Assembly: GCA_025786725.1 (NCBI GenBank)
Contig: JAHLTZ010000043.1
Span: forward strand, 62,001-126,000
Reading direction: 5' to 3'
From: Syncephalis fuscata
Taxonomy: Eukaryota; Zoopagomycota; Zoopagomycetes; Zoopagales; Piptocephalidaceae
DNA length: 64,000 bases
This document shows positions 60,433 through 64,000 of this stretch, one piece after another. Numbering within the stretch: the stretch's first letter is position 1; every line of letters begins with the position of its first letter. The position numbers were made by a program, and so were the translations under genes. Below the pieces are notes generated by a model. The model worked only from the letters and a program-made list of their open reading frames with translations. It searched no databases and had not been told where the DNA came from.

Positions 60433-61197
60433 GGCTAAATAACTTGGCGATAAATAGTAAAGCTTTAAAGTTCGGTTGCTCAAAAGTTGTTGTTTGGGCG
60501 TTAAGAACTGGCTATAGTTGTGATAATATTCGTAGCGTAGTAACTATTGTGATGGAGCTACGGTAAACGTAAATATAAAAGAAAAACAGAGCGTAAATAG
60601 AGGATAGCAAGAAAACGTAGAATAGTACAAAGCATGGCAAGATGATGTGTGTGCAAACCAGACTGTTTTATAGTAAATGTGGAGTAGGGATACACAGAAC
60701 GTGGTCCTACACTGTACTGGTTTGAACAAGCCAAGTGAGTAAAAAAGAATTGGCCTGTATTTTGATATGGCCTGTTTTTTAAAAAATTAGATTAATGAGC
60801 AAAATAAACTGGAAAAAAAGAGATTTGTTTATTTATTTATATATATATATGTGGTACTAAACTGATAGATACTAAAACGAATAAATGGAATATAAAATAG
60901 TTTTATTGGCTATGCATACGTATATCATATATGAGTGTGTGTTACTATGACTAGTTAAATTATTAAACAACTCATGCAATTTCACTACACTCTTAATATG
61001 TGTTACCTTTGTTTGCTAGTTTTTGGATAAACTGTCAATATTATACAAGTAGATGCCATTGAATGGACAGTGTTGTATTCAGCGCGAGTTGTTTTCACAC
61101 TATTACAGCTACAGCAACAACACCAACACCAACTATCGCTACTACTAACAACATCACATTTTCATCTGTCACTCTATACGAGATTATTGCACAAACG
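60433..61197. promoter_or_regulatory. Divergent promoter region, ceramidase and NDUFB7
   Basis: About 765 bp. A (TA)n run lies near 60839-60851. A 61-codon antisense ORF (60544-60729) is not supported. Confidence 0.45.
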
Positions 61198-61586
61198 ATG
61201 GCCGATAGTAACCCACGCAGGATTCCAGTACCTGAACCAGCCAACGATGATTTGCATCCTCGTATGAGTGCCTCACGAGAGGACATGAAGAAAAATCGAG
61301 TTCCCCTGGAGTGGCGCGATTATTGTGCCCATAAACTGATTCCGCTTAACAATTGTCGCTACGAAACGTGTTTTATGCCATGGAAGTGCGAGGAAGAGCG
61401 ACATGCATATGAAAAGTGCCAATACGATGAGTAAGTAGATTTGTTACATTCAGTACTTGTCGCTTCAATACAAGAGCTAATAGATGTATATGTATCTATG
61501 TATTATAATTGTTATTTATTAGTTATAAGCGACGCATGAGACTAGCAACAAAGATACGCGAGGAACAGAAACACGAAACAGCGTAA
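61198..61586 (+). CDS. NDUFB7: NADH dehydrogenase (complex I) B18 subunit
   Basis: Accessory subunit of mitochondrial complex I, imported through the Mia40 pathway. Two exons, 61198-61430 and 61523-61586, encode 98 aa. The twin CX9C motifs are intact: YCAHKLIPLNNC and KCEEERHAYEKC, with RYETCFMPW between them. The C-terminus is KIREEQKHETA. The reading frame is open upstream to 61063, but the family starts at about this MADSNPRR methionine, so I chose 61198. The presence of complex I rules out lineages that lost it, such as Saccharomycetaceae. Confidence 0.95.
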
Positions 61587-61899
61587 TAATGCTGGTCAGA
61601 TAATCGTGATTGCATATAAATATACCAAGTAATTGGTAATAGCAATGATGATAATGATAGTGATTATTGATTATTAAACAAATGTTATTTGGTTCTTGTT
61701 AGAATTAGATTATTAGTATTATGTCTGTTAGTAGTAGTATTATGTTTATTAATATGTAATTAATATTGAATTAATATTGAATTAATATTGAATTCATATT
61801 GAAAGAGTCGACAATAAATGATATCGACCATTTGTTATTATTGTCATTATTATTATTTAATCCAATAGTCTTTTCACCTTTTACATTAGTTACTTACTA
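61587..61899. promoter_or_regulatory. NDUFB7-eEFSec intergenic region with an 11-bp tandem repeat
   Basis: 313 bp. Four copies of an ATTAATATTGA-type 11-mer lie at about 61759-61803, some 100-140 bp upstream of the eEFSec start codon. Confidence 0.6.
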
Positions 61900-64000
61900 A
61901 TGGCGTCTTTGTCGTCAGTCAATATTAGTATTGGCATACTTGGTCATGTAGACAGTGGCAAGACTACACTGGGTAGGACGTTATAGTAATAGCTAGTACG
62001 ACTGTTGAAGTTAACGTGTAATAACAAGAATAGCCAAACAGTTAAGTAGTATTGCTTCAACGGCGGCATTCGACAAGAACCCACAAAGCCAAGCCCGAGG
62101 AATTACACTCGACTTGGGCTTCTCTGGCTATTATACACCAGCACCTAGTCATTGGAGAGGTGAATAGTTAATGAATATGGCTATTATGTTGAAAGGCTAT
62201 TTAACAACGACCATAGAACGTGGTATCGATGTGGACCAAATACTTGTAACCTTAGTTGACTGTCCAGGTCATGCATCACTTGTACGCACAGTCATTGGCG
62301 GTAACTATTAATATATAAACATAAACATAATAACCATAATGAATAAGTGTATTTTAGGGATACAAATTATTGATGTAACACTTTTAGTTATAGATATTAC
62401 TAAAGGAATTCAAACACAAACCGCTGAAGTAAAAAAATATTATTATTTGTATTTAATATATAATAATAATACGATTATTAGTGTTTAGTGTTAGCACAGA
62501 TTATTAAACGGCCTATGGTAATTGCATTAAACAAAATTGATTTATTACCTGAAAGTATTCGATCTGCGAAAATAACCAAAGTAATGAATAATTTACTTAA
62601 TAAAATAAATATTAATTAATTTTATAATATAGATATCACAAGCTATAACAAAGGCTATTCTTCCATTGGGATTTCGTAATATTCCAATTATTCCAATATC
62701 AGCTCAAACTACCTCTAATACTAGTGCTACTGCTACTGCTAATAGTGACGGTAATACAGCTACAAGTGGTATTGATGAACTTGTACACGTACTGTGCTCA
62801 GTATTTCCAATACCAGCACCAATTGATCCACACCGTCCATTTCTATTTGCCGTTGATCATTGTTTTGCACTAAAGGGAAAAGGGACTATTATGACGGGTA
62901 CAGTATTGGATGGTACAGTAACTATTGGTGATGTGAGTATTTAACCGGAATAGCTAGTTAGACTGTAATATAATAAATGTAATAGAATGTGGAAATTGCC
63001 TTGGGTCACGAGAGAAAGGTCAAAAGTATGCAACAATTTAGACAGCCCATTTCTACAGCCCATAAAGTAATTACTCTGTTAATTAGTAAATCGATAGATA
63101 GGTGATCATAGACTAATATGTAGTATAGGGCAACCGTATTGGTATTTGTGTTAAGCAACTTGATCCTGATATATTAGAGCGAGGATTAGTTGCCACACCT
63201 GGTACAGTGCAACTTGCCTATGCAGCCATCATCGATGCTTATAGAATTCAGTTCTATAAAGGATTCTGTCTATCTCGTAGTAAATTTCATGGTAAATACA
63301 AGTATATATATATATGGAAATCTAATAGCTGTAATAGTTACTGTAGGATATGAAACTGCCACTGCCACTGTTACGTTCTTCTCTAGTAAAAGTCATAATG
63401 GTAATTAGAATGTAGTAATTGAGCATTTTTATAATCTAACTGTTTATTAGGTGAATTTCAATTAAATGAGCTCTATTTATTTGAATCATCGCTTGAACCA
63501 TCCGATAATGAAGAACAAGTAACAACAAGCAATTACTGGGCCTTACTAGAGTTTGATAAGCCAATTCAGTGTGTATCCAATGCACTGACTATTGTATCTC
63601 GACTTGATACAGATATTCGTATCCTTTAACCAGTACTAGTACAAATACCATCAATAATAACATTCTTAATAATGTAGATACTAAACAATGCCGTATGGTA
63701 TTACACGGTTATTTGCAGTTAATTATCAAAGATGCACAATATAAAACAACTGTTTTACCTCAACTACGTATTTATAAAGAACGTACACGCACAGCAATCA
63801 TTGATCGGGTAATTATTTAGCAATATGTATAACTGGCACTATATTCACTGTTACTACTATCAGATTATTGATGATTATACATTAATTGGACGGGGTCTTG
63901 TGAAGAAAGAAGGTAGTTTAGATAAATTTATTGGATTAATCGTAAAACTGGGTCGATTAGGTAAATAACCATCAACTAACTTTTATTACTAATAATTGAT
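61900..64000 (+). CDS. EEFSEC: Selenocysteine-specific elongation factor eEFSec (right-truncated)
   Basis: GTPase that delivers Sec-tRNA(Sec) to UGA codons. Twelve in-phase exons encode 485 residues before the window ends: 61900-61972, 62034-62159, 62217-62300, 62358-62428, 62482-62580, 62633-62932, 62986-63066, 63129-63291, 63338-63400, 63451-63618, 63678-63808 and 63864-63960. G motifs: GHVDSGKT, the SelB-type switch I RGITLDLGFSGYY, DCPGHASLVRTVIGG and NKIDLLPE. Family-specific text: IASTAAFDKNPQSQ, VDHCFALKGKGTIMTGTVLD, GICVKQLDP, DIHTKQCRMVLHGYL and DDYTLIGRGLVKKEG. These distinguish it from EF1A, EF-Tu and eIF2-gamma. An apparent stop near 63630 lies inside a 59-nt intron. All exons are intact, so the gene looks functional. 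About 100 C-terminal residues lie beyond the edge. Confidence 0.96.

Noticed and set aside
61063-61197. Upstream start of NDUFB7 giving a 45-residue extension
   Set aside because: The extension is Thr/Ala low complexity and the family begins near MADSNPRR. NDUFB7 needs no cleavable presequence.
63610-63680. In-frame stop (TAA near 63628) inactivating eEFSec
   Set aside because: Using the GTATCC donor at 63619 and the AG at 63677 removes a 59-nt intron and joins DI-HTKQC, matching the family exactly.

Overview
The window is eukaryotic nuclear DNA and most likely comes from an early-diverging fungus. It is AT-rich and gene-dense. Introns are short (about 46-90 nt) with GT-AG ends and CTAAC/CTGAC-like branch sites. 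The gene set includes fungalysin (M36) proteases, a PdxT/SNO glutaminase, MED13, Cu-only surface SOD and many GPI-type secreted proteins. A clear selenocysteine-specific elongation factor (eEFSec) is present. That is unusual for a fungus and, from published knowledge, confined to early-branching phyla (Zoopagomycota, some Mucoromycota and Chytridiomycota). A Zoopagales-like mycoparasite would fit the protease and secreted-protein expansions, but that is inference.

Layout. Bases 1-6300 hold secreted and orphan genes plus a Cu-only SOD. Bases 6319-12692 hold a divergent housekeeping pair, Jjj1/DNAJC21 and coatomer gamma (COPG/SEC21). Bases 14038-25049 form an accessory block: five paralogous cysteine-rich GPI-type secreted proteins (one frame-broken), a decayed F-box-like gene, and at 22026-23398 a striking secreted gene whose middle is an array of eleven 3-nt micro-exons between homologous ~80-nt introns. 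MED13 fills 25758-31271. A dead Fanzor/TnpB-like element with an inverted copy of its 3' end lies at 31800-32525, followed by low-complexity DNA with a 75-bp in-frame repeat. Bases 35152-43123 hold housekeeping genes: PdxT, GINS subunit Psf2, eIF5B and an SRRM1-like PWI/RS protein. Bases 43637-54193 hold three M36 metalloproteases. Two of them form a ~2-kb inverted duplication with an almost constant propeptide and variable patches in the catalytic half. Bases 56482-60432 hold a small cysteine-rich secreted protein and a neutral ceramidase. Bases 61198-64000 hold complex I subunit NDUFB7 and the 5' part of eEFSec.

The secreted set (proteases, ceramidase, Cu-only SOD, Cys-rich GPI proteins, micro-exon protein) looks like a host- or prey-interaction repertoire interleaved with core genes. 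Several conserved genes carry isolated one-base frame breaks, which looks more like assembly indels than decay. No tRNA, rRNA, CRISPR array or SECIS-bearing selenoprotein was recognised.
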